The notes: a model not told the origin generated them from the sequence alone. Numbered from the stretch's first letter, positions 7,740 through 15,108 are shown. The stretch: 18,710 bases of DNA from JBJXDT01 sp046153505 (GCA_046153505.1 JBJXDT010000039.1:1-18710), one strand, 5' to 3'. Numbers and translations: made by a program.

Positions 7740-8290
7740 CAATGACAACGGCACACGACTGGCTAAACGAACATAGTGACTATTTGTACCGCTTCGCATT
7801 GGCGCGGCTGCGCGACCCACATCAAGCGGAAGACGTGGTGCAAGAGACCTTTATCGCCGCAATTAAAAACCCAAATTTTGCCGAGCAATCTAGTCCGCGT
7901 ACTTGGCTTACAGGCATTTTAAAACATAAAATTATAGATGTGATGCGTAAAAGCGTGCGCGAAATAGCCGCTACCGATTTAATGAGCGAAGAAGATGCCA
8001 ATATGGACGAGTTTTTTGATGACCAAGGCCATTGGGCGGAAAAGCCACAGACATGGGATATTCCTGATAACGCGCTTGAGCAAAAACAGTTTTTAGGGAT
8101 TTTACAAAGTTGCATGGACAAGCTACCAAAAAAACTTTCCACATTATTTTTGATGCGCGATGTGCAAGAAACGGACAACGAAGAAATTTGTAAGGAACTA
8201 AATATTAGCACGACCAATGCTTGGGTCATGTTATATAGAGCCCGGATGGGAATTAGAAAATGTTTAGAAATCAATTGGTTAACGAACTAA
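7736..8290 (+). CDS. ECF-type RNA polymerase sigma-70 factor
   Basis: Alternative sigma factor of the extracytoplasmic-function type (184 aa). Region 2 spans roughly residues 10-75, with DYLYRFALARLRDPHQAEDVVQETFIAA and then PRTWLTGILKHKIIDVMRK. Region 4 (about 128-180) contains LPKKLSTLFLMRDVQETDNEEIC and the DNA-recognition helix-turn-helix LNISTTNAWVMLYRARMGIRKC. Regions 2 and 4 are joined by an acidic linker (DEFFDDQGHW), and there is no region 3, as expected for ECF factors. A second ATG two codons in is an alternative start. It overlaps DUF1841 by ATGA and sits directly ahead of a zinc anti-sigma gene and bufABC, so it most likely drives the buf genes and perhaps its own expression. The promoter it recognises cannot be identified here with confidence. 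Confidence 0.9.
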   Translation: MTMTTAHDWLNEHSDYLYRFALARLRDPHQAEDVVQETFIAAIKNPNFAEQSSPRTWLTGILKHKIIDVMRKSVREIAATDLMSEEDANMDEFFDDQGHWAEKPQTWDIPDNALEQKQFLGILQSCMDKLPKKLSTLFLMRDVQETDNEEICKELNISTTNAWVMLYRARMGIRKCLEINWLTN

Positions 8291-8305
8291 GGAAAGGAGC
8301 TTGAA

Positions 8306-8554
8306 ATGATTGACTGCAAACAAGCTAGCCAGCTTATTTCACAATCACTTGACCGCAGATTGTCTTTGCGCGAACGCTGTTCGTTGCGTCTTCACATTTT
8401 TATTTGTAAGTATTGCAGACTATTTAGTCAACAATTAAACACTTTGCGCGTTGCTTTAAAGCGCATGGCAGTTCAAATTGAAAGTGATACAAATATTACG
8501 CTACCATCTGAAACTAAAACACGTATTGCGCAATCTATCGACTCTATGCGTTAA
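8306..8554 (+). CDS. Soluble zinc-type anti-sigma factor (zf-HC2/ZAS)
   Basis: An 82-residue protein beginning 16 bp after the sigma gene, behind a strong AAGGAAAGGAG ribosome binding site. It has the ZAS signature H-x3-C-x2-C (His30, Cys34, Cys37) plus Cys4, which lies 26 residues before the histidine. That C/H/C/C spacing equals the zinc ligands of RsrA (Cys11, His37, Cys41, Cys44), the redox-sensing anti-sigma factor of Streptomyces. A fourth cysteine, Cys25, is also present. No membrane segment is visible, so it should sense a cytoplasmic signal such as thiol oxidation or metal excess and release the adjacent sigma factor. The C-terminal half is amphipathic and could contact sigma. The redox role is inferred from spacing and context. 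Confidence 0.75.
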   Translation: MIDCKQASQLISQSLDRRLSLRERCSLRLHIFICKYCRLFSQQLNTLRVALKRMAVQIESDTNITLPSETKTRIAQSIDSMR

Positions 8555-8599
8555 TGCGTTTTGCAAATTAAACATACTTTTTATTTTTAAGGAAAAATC
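8555..8599 (+). promoter_or_regulatory. Short spacer ahead of bufA
   Basis: The 45-bp gap between the anti-sigma gene and bufA is AT-rich and ends in an AAGGA ribosome binding site. A tandem direct repeat of ATGCGTT spans the end of the anti-sigma gene and the start of the gap. I see no convincing -35/-10 pair, so bufABC is probably read from further upstream, although a divergent ECF promoter cannot be excluded. Confidence 0.3.
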
Positions 8600-8977
8600 A
8601 TGACAAAATCAAACAAAACTCTAGCATTAACAGTTGGTGGCGCATTTCTTCTTTCTGTTGGGGTTGCTAGTTTTGCCGCTGGCGAAAACCCATTTGCAAT
8701 TAAATCACTCTCAAGCGGCTACCAAGTGGCTGATGCAGATACCACAAAAATGAAAGATGGGAAATGCGGCACTGGCAAGTGTGGTGCTAACAAGAAAAAG
8801 GCAATGGAAAAGATGGCAGCTGAAGGTAAGTGCTCAGCTGAAAAAATGAAGGAAGGCGCTTGTAGCGCAGAAATGAAAGCTGAAATGGAAAAAGCTGGTG
8901 CTGCAGATAAAGCTAAAGAAGGTTCTTGCCATGCAGACAAAGGTAAAGAAGGCTCATGCCACGCTGATAAGAAATAA
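8600..8977 (+). CDS. bufA: Bufferin-type metallophore precursor BufA (HvfA-like)
   Basis: Small exported Cys-rich precursor (125 aa) of a ribosomally made, post-translationally modified metallophore. Residues 1-27 form a Sec-type signal peptide (basic start, hydrophobic core, likely cleavage around ASFAA-GEN). The following NPFAIKSLSSGYQVADAD is typical of the BufA/HvfA family. The mature part is low-complexity (Lys, Glu, Ala, Met) with six cysteines in EGKCG-like motifs: DGKCG and TGKCG (Cys56, 61), EGKCS and EGACS (Cys78, 88), EGSCH twice (Cys110, 120). In characterised relatives such cysteines are oxidatively modified by the DUF692 enzyme before export, and the product binds copper or related metals. 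It is followed directly by the matching bufB and bufC, and preceded by a sigma/anti-sigma pair that probably controls it. Confidence 0.85.
   Translation: MTKSNKTLALTVGGAFLLSVGVASFAAGENPFAIKSLSSGYQVADADTTKMKDGKCGTGKCGANKKKAMEKMAAEGKCSAEKMKEGACSAEMKAEMEKAGAADKAKEGSCHADKGKEGSCHADKK
8915..8971 (+). repeat. Tandem KEGSCHADK repeat at the BufA C-terminus
   Basis: Residues 106-114 and 116-124 of BufA are identical nonapeptides (KEGSCHADK) with a 30-bp period. At DNA level the two copies differ at several third-codon positions (for example GGT/GGC, CAT/CAC, GAC/GAT), all synonymous. This implies an old duplication kept intact by selection on the protein rather than a recent slippage. Confidence 0.85.
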
Positions 8978-8987
8978 ATACTAGTCA

Positions 8988-9839
8988 ATGGCGTCCATCA
9001 ATGCCATTCGAGGTGTGGGTTTGGGGCTTAAGCGCGAGCTGATTCCCCAAATCCAAAACATATATCCCGATCCATCCATTGCCAACATCAACTTTGTCGA
9101 AATAGCGCCTGAAAACTGGATAGGCGTTGGTGGAAAGCTCGAACGGGATTTGGCTTGGTTTGTAGAGCACTACCCAATTGTTTGCCACGGCTTATGCCTA
9201 TCGCTTGGTGGGCCAGATCCGCTTAACGTAGACTTTATCAAGCAAGTAAAAGCTTTTCTAGCTGAACATCAAATACCGCTTTATACCGAGCACTTAAGCT
9301 ATTGCAGCGATATTCAAAGCGGCAAGGCGGGTTATCTGTATGATTTACTACCAATTCCGTTTACAGAAGAAGCTGTCAAATATGTGGCGACGCGTATTCG
9401 TCAAACACAAGATATTTTGGAACAAAAAATTGCGGTGGAAAACACATCATTTTATGTTGCAGCGCCTATTTCTAATTTGGCAGAAATTGACTTTCTGAAT
9501 GCAGTGTTAAGTGAGGCGGACTGTTATTTACATTTGGATATCAATAATATTTACGTCAATAGCGTCAATTTTGGTTTCGACGCATATGCATTTTTGCGTC
9601 AAATACCGCAAGATAGAATTGTATATTGCCATATAGCTGGACATTACCGAGAGGCGCCAGATTTATTGATAGATACGCATGGCGAGCCAATTATCGACCC
9701 AGTCTGGAAGCTATTGGAAAGTGCATACCAAATGTTTGGTACGTTTCCAACGCTTTTAGAGCGCGACACAAACATCCCACCATTGCCGCAGTTACTTCTT
9801 GAACTCAACAAAATAGCAAGCTTGCAGGCCAAATGCTAG
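8988..9839 (+). CDS. bufB: DUF692 multinuclear iron peptide-modifying enzyme BufB (HvfB/MbnB-like)
   Basis: A 283-residue TIM-barrel enzyme of the DUF692/MNIO family, which uses an iron cluster and oxygen to convert precursor cysteines into heterocyclic or thioamide-type groups, as in methanobactin (MbnB) and bufferin/HvfA maturation. The expected metal-ligand motifs are visible: PENW (41-44), CHG with His67, TEHLSY with Glu101/His102, VENTSFY with Glu151/Asn152, LDINN with Asp184 and Asn187, YCHIAGH with His215, IDTHGE with Asp229/His231 and LLERD (256-260). No key residue looks lost. It starts 11 bp after bufA with only a weak ribosome binding site, and its end overlaps bufC by 7 bp. The modified substrate is almost certainly the neighbouring BufA. 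Confidence 0.93.
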   Translation: MASINAIRGVGLGLKRELIPQIQNIYPDPSIANINFVEIAPENWIGVGGKLERDLAWFVEHYPIVCHGLCLSLGGPDPLNVDFIKQVKAFLAEHQIPLYTEHLSYCSDIQSGKAGYLYDLLPIPFTEEAVKYVATRIRQTQDILEQKIAVENTSFYVAAPISNLAEIDFLNAVLSEADCYLHLDINNIYVNSVNFGFDAYAFLRQIPQDRIVYCHIAGHYREAPDLLIDTHGEPIIDPVWKLLESAYQMFGTFPTLLERDTNIPPLPQLLLELNKIASLQAKC

Positions 9840-10564
9840 AGTTTCAAAAATACCAACTCGCATTTACTTCGCACATTCGCGACCCAAAAACGCATGCAAA
9901 GCCTGCCAAGGTAAAGGACAAGCGCATGGCAGTTTATAGAGAAATCGTCTTTAACAATATTTTGGGCTCTGTGTCGGCATGCTTTCCTGTTTGTCAGCAA
10001 GTTTTAGGCAAACGCGATTGGTTAAAACTCACCAAACAGTTCTTTGCTGCACACCAAGCCAGCACACCCCTTTTTAGAGAAATTCCGCAAGAGTTTTTAA
10101 AGTTTCTTACATTTTTTGATGATATTCCTGATTATTTACAACAGCTTGCACATTATGAATGGGTGGAGCTTTCTGTGAATATGCAAGCCGTCGAAACACC
10201 AAAAATAAGCATTTCTGCTGACTTATTAAACGAAACACCGATACTTGCGCCCGCGCACAGATTACTGGAATACGATTTTCCGGTTCACAAAATATCAAAA
10301 AAGTTTAAGCCAACAAACCCTGAAAAAACTTTTTTACTCGTATTTAGAAACCTTGACTTGAAAGTAAAGTTTATTGAGCTCAACCCAATGACTTACATTT
10401 TATTAAACATATTGTTGCAAAATGAACTCACTGGAAAACAAGCACTGGCGAACCTTGCAGAGGATATGCAACATCCCAACAAAGATGTCATTATTACTTT
10501 TGGCTTAGATGTTTTGCAGGACTTGGTAAATCAACAAGCAATTATTGGTAGTTTAAAAAAGTAA
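9833..10564 (+). CDS. bufC: DUF2063/HvfC-like partner protein BufC
   Basis: Partner protein of the DUF692 enzyme (243 aa), the family that includes HvfC and resembles MbnC; it is thought to present the precursor peptide to the enzyme. The N-terminal helical DUF2063 domain (about residues 1-115) shows RMAVYREIVFNNILGSVSACFPV, FFAAHQASTPLFREIPQEFLKFL and the LAHYEWVELSV helix. A C-terminal domain (about 145-240) has the typical TFLLVFRNLDLKVKFIELNP strand pair followed by a winged-helix-like segment. It overlaps bufB by 7 bp, implying coupled translation, and is the last gene of the + strand run before a hairpin. Assignment rests on recognisable motifs plus its position directly after bufB. Confidence 0.88.
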   Translation: MLEFQKYQLAFTSHIRDPKTHAKPAKVKDKRMAVYREIVFNNILGSVSACFPVCQQVLGKRDWLKLTKQFFAAHQASTPLFREIPQEFLKFLTFFDDIPDYLQQLAHYEWVELSVNMQAVETPKISISADLLNETPILAPAHRLLEYDFPVHKISKKFKPTNPEKTFLLVFRNLDLKVKFIELNPMTYILLNILLQNELTGKQALANLAEDMQHPNKDVIITFGLDVLQDLVNQQAIIGSLKK

Positions 10565-10565
10565 A

Positions 10566-10587
10566 AAAACCAGCCGTAGCTAGTTTT
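10566..10587. terminator. Imperfect bidirectional terminator between bufC and the DUF1289 gene
   Basis: An inverted repeat with arms AAAACcAGC and GCTaGTTTT, one C/A mismatch and a CGTA loop sits between two convergent genes, starting 2 bp after bufC and ending directly before the DUF1289 stop. The A-tract on one side and T-tract on the other allow termination in both directions. The arms resemble those of the strong hairpin after hppA, with one substitution weakening the stem. Confidence 0.55.
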
Positions 10588-10770
10588 CTAATCAAACATC
10601 TCTATCTCTCTTGCTCTCGCCTTTTCTATAATCTCACTTTGTTTTGCAAGCGGCAAATCCCACCATTGTTCAATCTCTTCCATGGTGCGGAAACAGCCAA
10701 CACACAAGCCCGTAGCCTCATTCATGGAGCATATGCTGATGCAAGGCGATTGAACTTCTGCTTTTGCCAT
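10588..10770 (-). CDS. DUF1289 family small cysteine-motif protein
   Basis: A 60-residue protein with the DUF1289 pattern SPCISICSM...GLCVGCFRTMEEIEQWW. Four cysteines (Cys10, 14, 23, 26) in C-x3-C-x8-C-x2-C spacing probably bind zinc or an iron-sulfur cluster; neither is demonstrated for the family as far as I know. The C-terminal part is a charged helix (AKQSEIIEKARAREIEMF). Its function is unknown. It lies 14 bp downstream of secA on the same strand and is probably co-transcribed with it. A weak ACGAGAA site precedes the start. Length is normal for the family. Confidence 0.85.
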   Translation of the reverse strand: MAKAEVQSPCISICSMNEATGLCVGCFRTMEEIEQWWDLPLAKQSEIIEKARAREIEMFD

Positions 10771-10784
10771 TTAGTTTCTCGTTT

Positions 10785-13502
10785 TTAGCTTAAAGCACCG
10801 TGGCATTGCTTATATTTTTTGCCAGAGCCGCATGGGCAAGGGTCATTTCTTCCCACTTTTACACCTTCGCGCACAACAGGTTCACCTCCCGCAACTGCCT
10901 CGGGTACTGGATTCGCCAGTGCTTGGTCAAAGTCTGCATGTTGATACTGTACATTTTCCACATTCGCAACGGGCTCAACCGCAGGTAGCTCTTCTTGTGG
11001 GCGCACTTGCACTAACATGGTGATTTTTGTCACTTCAGACTTCACTGTGTTGAGCAAACTTTCAAACAACAAAAACGCTTCGCGTTTATATTCTTGCTTG
11101 GGGTTCTTTTGCGCATAAGAACGCAAATGGATTCCTTGACGCAAGTGGTCAAGCGCACTCAAATGCTCGCGCCAATGCGCATCTAAACTTTGCAACATGA
11201 CTGCGCGCTCAAAGTTACGCATCGTATCAGCACTTGCTAATTTTTCTTTTTCTGCATATGCGCCATCAGCTGCATCAAATATGCGTTCGCGTAGCGTTTC
11301 TTCATGCAAGTCTGGATTTTCTTCGAGCCATTTAATTGCAGGCAACTCCATACCCGTTTCTGCGGTGAGCTCTTTTTCCAAGCTTGCCACATCCCATTGC
11401 TCCTCCACACTGCCTGGTGGAATGTGTCTGGTAAATATGGTATCTAATACGTCGTGACGCATTGCAGTTATGGTTTCGCCAATATCTGTCGCTTCGAGAA
11501 GCTCGTTACGTTGCTCATAAATGACTTTACGCTGGTCATTAGATACATCATCAAACTCAAGTAACTGTTTGCGAATGTCAAAGTTACGGCCTTCTACCTT
11601 GCGTTGCGCATTTTCAATAGCGCGAGTCACCATCGCATGTTCTATCGCCTCACCTTCTGGCATTTTCAAGCGCTCCATAATCGCTGCTACGCGGTCACCT
11701 GAGAAAATACGCAAAAGTTGGTCATCTAATGACAGGTAGAAACGGCTAGAACCTGGGTCACCTTGACGACCAGAACGGCCACGTAGTTGGTTATCTACAC
11801 GGCGTGATTCATGGCGCTCGGTACCAGCAATATGCAACCCTCCTGCTGCCACAACTGCGTCGTGACGTAGTTGCCATGTCGCCTTAACCGTTGCTATTTG
11901 TTTTTGCTTTTCCACTTCACTTAAATCTTCGCGCGCTTCTATCTCAATTATTTCAGGCTCAGGATTGCCACCCAAAACAATATCGGTACCACGTCCAGCC
12001 ATATTAGTAGCAATGGTAATCACACCTGGACGACCTGCCTGCACCACAATATGCGCTTCACGCTCATGTTGTTTGGCATTCAATACTTGATGCTCTAGCT
12101 TTTCTTTATTCAGCAAATCAGAAATAATTTCTGAGTTTTCAACCGTTGTTGTGCCTACTAATACTGGTTGGCCACGTTTTTGGCAGTCTTTAATGTCCTC
12201 AATCACCGCTTTATATTTTTCAGCAGCCGTGCGATATACCTTATCCATATTATCTACGCGTTGCATAGCACGATTGGTAGGAATCACTACCGTTTCTAGG
12301 CCATAAATCTGATTAAATTCATAGGCTTCGGTATCTGCAGTACCCGTCATGCCACTCAGTTTTTCGTACATGCGGAAATAATTCTGGAAGGTGATTGAAG
12401 CAAGAGTTTGATTTTCCTTTTCAATCGTCACACCTTCTTTAGCTTCCACCGCTTGGTGTAAACCATCCGACCAACGACGACCAGGCATTGGGCGCCCTTT
12501 TGATTCATCTACAATAATGACCTCACCGTTTTGCACAACATACTGCTGATCGCGGTGGAATAGTGTGTGTGCCTTCATGGCCGAATATAAATGATGCACC
12601 AAAGTAATGTTACTTGTATCGTACAGGCTAGCCGCACCCGTGAGCATGCCTGCAGCTTCTAGCAAGGCTTCTGCGTGTTCGTGGCCTTGCTCAGAGAGCG
12701 TCACATTTTGGGCCTTTTCATCAACCCAGTAATCACCTGGTCCATCTTCAGCAGCTTGGCGAGTAAGTTGCTTGGCAATGCCATCCATTTGCACATATAA
12801 ATCAGTGCCGCCTTCGGCTTGCCCAGAAATGATAAGTGGTGTGCGTGCCTCATCGATTAAAATTGAATCTACTTCATCGACTAGCGCATAGGTAAGACCA
12901 CGCTGAACACGCTCTTCGCGGCTAAACACCATGTTGTCACGCAAATAATCAAAACCAAACTCGTTATTGGTACCATATGTAATGTCCGCCGCATAAGCTT
13001 TTTGCTTATCGTCATGTGGCATTTGCGATAAATTGATGCCAACACTCAAACCCAAAAAGTTATACAATTTGCCCATCCAATCGGCATCACGCTTGGCGAG
13101 ATAATCGTTAACTGTCACTACGTGCACACCTTTACCGGTGATGGCATTGAGATATACTGGCAATGTCGCCACCAGTGTTTTACCCTCACCAGTGCGCATT
13201 TCCGCAATCTTGCCTGCATTTAACACCATGCCCCCGATAAGTTGCACATCAAAATGGCGCATACCAAGAGAACGCACACCAGCCTCACGCACGACTGCAA
13301 ACGCTTCAGGCAATAGCTTTTCTAAGGTTTCGCCAGCGATAAAACGCGTTTTAAATTCATCTGTTTTTGCTCGCAAAGCTTCGTCAGAAAGCCTTTGCAT
13401 ACTGGGTTCTAGGCCATTTATTTGTTTAACGATTTGGCCATATTGTTTAATTAATCGCTCGTTGCGACTGCCAAATATTTTTCTGAACAACGCTGGTAAC
13501 AT
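10785..13502 (-). CDS. secA: Preprotein translocase motor ATPase SecA
   Basis: ATP-driven motor that pushes preproteins through the SecYEG channel. Full length (905 aa). The Walker A site MRTGEGKTL (residues 102-110) and the DEVDSILIDEARTPLI segment (209-224, Walker B) are intact. The second helicase domain includes NMAGRGTDIVLGG and ESRRVDNQLRGRSGRQGDPGSS. The C-terminal zinc motif CPCGSGKKYKQCH supplies Cys889, Cys891, Cys900 and His901 for SecB and phospholipid contact. The start is clear from the conserved FRKIFGSRNER N-terminus, but there is no strong ribosome binding site and a short hairpin lies 14 bp upstream. It serves export of the neighbouring BufA signal peptide along with all other Sec substrates. 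Confidence 0.98.
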   Translation of the reverse strand: MLPALFRKIFGSRNERLIKQYGQIVKQINGLEPSMQRLSDEALRAKTDEFKTRFIAGETLEKLLPEAFAVVREAGVRSLGMRHFDVQLIGGMVLNAGKIAEMRTGEGKTLVATLPVYLNAITGKGVHVVTVNDYLAKRDADWMGKLYNFLGLSVGINLSQMPHDDKQKAYAADITYGTNNEFGFDYLRDNMVFSREERVQRGLTYALVDEVDSILIDEARTPLIISGQAEGGTDLYVQMDGIAKQLTRQAAEDGPGDYWVDEKAQNVTLSEQGHEHAEALLEAAGMLTGAASLYDTSNITLVHHLYSAMKAHTLFHRDQQYVVQNGEVIIVDESKGRPMPGRRWSDGLHQAVEAKEGVTIEKENQTLASITFQNYFRMYEKLSGMTGTADTEAYEFNQIYGLETVVIPTNRAMQRVDNMDKVYRTAAEKYKAVIEDIKDCQKRGQPVLVGTTTVENSEIISDLLNKEKLEHQVLNAKQHEREAHIVVQAGRPGVITIATNMAGRGTDIVLGGNPEPEIIEIEAREDLSEVEKQKQIATVKATWQLRHDAVVAAGGLHIAGTERHESRRVDNQLRGRSGRQGDPGSSRFYLSLDDQLLRIFSGDRVAAIMERLKMPEGEAIEHAMVTRAIENAQRKVEGRNFDIRKQLLEFDDVSNDQRKVIYEQRNELLEATDIGETITAMRHDVLDTIFTRHIPPGSVEEQWDVASLEKELTAETGMELPAIKWLEENPDLHEETLRERIFDAADGAYAEKEKLASADTMRNFERAVMLQSLDAHWREHLSALDHLRQGIHLRSYAQKNPKQEYKREAFLLFESLLNTVKSEVTKITMLVQVRPQEELPAVEPVANVENVQYQHADFDQALANPVPEAVAGGEPVVREGVKVGRNDPCPCGSGKKYKQCHGALS

Positions 13503-13516
13503 TAAATAACACCGAT

Positions 13517-13534
13517 TTTCCGAAGCCTCGGAAA
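13517..13534 (-). promoter_or_regulatory. Short hairpin in the secA leader
   Basis: A perfect 7-bp inverted repeat (TTTCCGA, 4-nt loop, TCGGAAA) lies in the 118-bp gap between the M23 gene and secA, ending 14 bp before the secA start codon. There is no T-tract, so it is not a standard terminator. Given the weak ribosome binding site, it could influence secA translation. Elsewhere in this gap I see AT-rich sequence but no promoter I would call. Confidence 0.4.
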
Positions 13535-13620
13535 CCTAAAATTTAGAATAAATGTGGATTTTACAATACTTGCTGGAATAATTTGGGGATTTTATTTGGG
13601 AATTCAAGCTTACAGTTCAA

Positions 13621-14586
13621 TTAACCTGCGTTTTTTTGTAAATATTCGCGTGGATCTAGCGCATTTCCATTCAAACGGATTTCGTAATGCAAATGTGGCC
13701 CTGTAGAACGCCCAGTGTTGCCGACTTCTGCAATTTTTTGACCTTTCACGACGCGATCGCCAGCTTTAACAAAAAGCTTGGAAGCGTGCCCATAGCGTGT
13801 TTCTAGGCCAGACCCATGCTCGATCTTGATTAAATTACCGTAACCACCAGACACTTCTGCAAGACTCACAATACCATCAGCAGCTGCGCGAATAACTGTT
13901 CCTGTATCTGCAGAGAAATCTAAACCCTCATGAAACGCCTTGGTACCAGTAAATGGGTCAATACGCCAGCCATAACTGGAAGAGTTATAAGCCGCATTAA
14001 TAGGACTGCTGTTTGGTAACATATCTTTTAGCACGCTTTGCTGCAGCACTTTGGCTTCAACCTTACTCAAATATACATCGCGTTCATCCACAGCGTTTAT
14101 TAGGGCTTCAATCTCCTGTTTCAGTTCACTCTCCGTCATTGGTCTAGCATTAACGAGTGGTCCGCCGCGGTTTGGCAATTGCAAATCTGTAGCTGGCTTA
14201 ATAGCATCAGGGTTGATCGTTTTCGAACTGTTTAAGATAGCTGGCTTATTATTTTTGGCATCTGCGCCAGAATGTTTTCCATCTTTTTCACTAGCCATTT
14301 TTGCCAAACGTTCGTTTTGTGCGTCAAGCCGCATAATTCTGGCTTGTAACTCGCCCAGCTCTTTGGCGTAGGCATCCAAATGCAACTGTGTTGAATTAAT
14401 AGAGTTTTTAAGTTGCATTGGCAACATGGCTTTAACGCCCTGCTCTTGAAACACAACTTTTGGGGTAATAAATAGTAAGGTAAGCATGACTGAAAGTAAA
14501 ACTAACATAAATAGCAAACCTAGCGTTTGCCAAATTGACAAATTTTTTGCCTTTGCCATTTTGTTAGAAACCAAGATAATATTCAT
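13621..14586 (-). CDS. Membrane-anchored M23 (LytM-type) peptidase
   Basis: Predicted murein endopeptidase, or regulator of murein hydrolases, anchored in the inner membrane with its catalytic domain in the periplasm. Order: one transmembrane helix (about residues 17-40), a coiled-coil region (about 58-100), a low-complexity linker, a second helical stretch (about 150-190), then the M23 domain (about 203-315). Zinc and catalytic residues are all present: His219 and Asp223 (HEGLD), His267 (RYGHAS), His298 and His300 (HLHYE), so the enzyme may be active, unlike EnvC- or NlpD-type degenerate domains. Placement upstream of secA is common in betaproteobacteria. Start codon is uncertain: Met10 (MAKAKN) is an alternative, and neither has a good ribosome binding site. 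Confidence 0.9.
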   Translation of the reverse strand: MNIILVSNKMAKAKNLSIWQTLGLLFMLVLLSVMLTLLFITPKVVFQEQGVKAMLPMQLKNSINSTQLHLDAYAKELGELQARIMRLDAQNERLAKMASEKDGKHSGADAKNNKPAILNSSKTINPDAIKPATDLQLPNRGGPLVNARPMTESELKQEIEALINAVDERDVYLSKVEAKVLQQSVLKDMLPNSSPINAAYNSSSYGWRIDPFTGTKAFHEGLDFSADTGTVIRAAADGIVSLAEVSGGYGNLIKIEHGSGLETRYGHASKLFVKAGDRVVKGQKIAEVGNTGRSTGPHLHYEIRLNGNALDPREYLQKNAG

Positions 14587-14633
14587 GCGACAATACTCAT
14601 TAGGATAATATTCCGTTACCTATTTTAAAGCTC

Positions 14634-15080
14634 ATGCGCAAAATAAACGCATTATTAAAAGAACACCCTGAAAGCCAATTTAGCGCCTTAGCTAAGCAAG
14701 CTATCGCCCACCTTAATTTGCGCCAGTTATGGGAGGCTATCAACCCGAGCATAATCAGTCAAAATAGCTTTGCTGGCAGTCTAAATAACGGTCAGCTTAC
14801 CGTATATGCCTACAATGCCAGCGTAGCCACAAAAATCAAACTGAGCAGCGCTAGCTTATTGACGCAATTGCAAAATTTACAAAAATCTGACTCTTTTTAC
14901 AAGGATTGTAAAGTTACTGCAATTACGGTCAAAGTGCAAGTAAAATCTCAAGTAAAAACAACAACAAAAGCACCAAGAAAGCTCTCGAAAGAGGCTGCTT
15001 TTAGGCTAAACGATTTAGCCTCTCAACTGGGCGAAACAGTGCTTTCTGAAAAGCTTAAGCAGATAGCAAACAAGCACTAA
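14634..15080 (+). CDS. DUF721 / DciA-like protein
   Basis: A 148-residue protein with the DUF721 fold, the family that includes DciA, the ancestral loader/operator of the DnaB replicative helicase in bacteria lacking DnaC/DnaI-type loaders. The core (about residues 15-90) shows LNLRQLWEAINPSII, the glycine turn in GSLNNGQLTVYAYNASVATKIKLSSASLLTQL, and the closing ITVKVQV strand. A basic, Thr/Lys-rich linker and a helical C-terminus (KEAAFRLNDLASQLG) follow, possibly DNA- or helicase-binding. It is divergent from the M23 gene with only 47 bp between starts, so promoters must be compact or lie partly within coding sequence. DUF721 genes near secA are common in proteobacteria. Whether this copy is the functional DciA is inferred from family and synteny. 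Confidence 0.75.
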   Translation: MRKINALLKEHPESQFSALAKQAIAHLNLRQLWEAINPSIISQNSFAGSLNNGQLTVYAYNASVATKIKLSSASLLTQLQNLQKSDSFYKDCKVTAITVKVQVKSQVKTTTKAPRKLSKEAAFRLNDLASQLGETVLSEKLKQIANKH

Positions 15081-15108
15081 TATGTTGTTTTTTGTAGATT
15101 TATACAAG

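Noticed and set aside
8195..8225. GGAAC-like ECF -35 element within the sigma gene
   Set aside because: The GGAAC match is inside conserved region 4 coding sequence and has no convincing -10 partner; a chance match cannot be excluded.
7822..8274. - strand ORF (150 codons) opposite the sigma factor gene
   Set aside because: It is antisense to conserved sigma regions 2 and 4 and has Ser/Leu-rich composition typical of a shadow frame.
8915..8971. CRISPR-like or mobile repeat
   Set aside because: The 30-bp period is a two-copy in-frame coding repeat of BufA without spacers; it is a protein repeat.
8719..8988. - strand ORF (89 codons) opposite bufA
   Set aside because: Its apparent repeats are the mirror of the BufA repeat; bufA has a signal peptide, ribosome binding site and matching bufBC.
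13138..13509. + strand ORF (123 codons) over the start of secA
   Set aside because: It is antisense to the conserved SecA N-terminus, including the Walker A region, and has no domain of its own.
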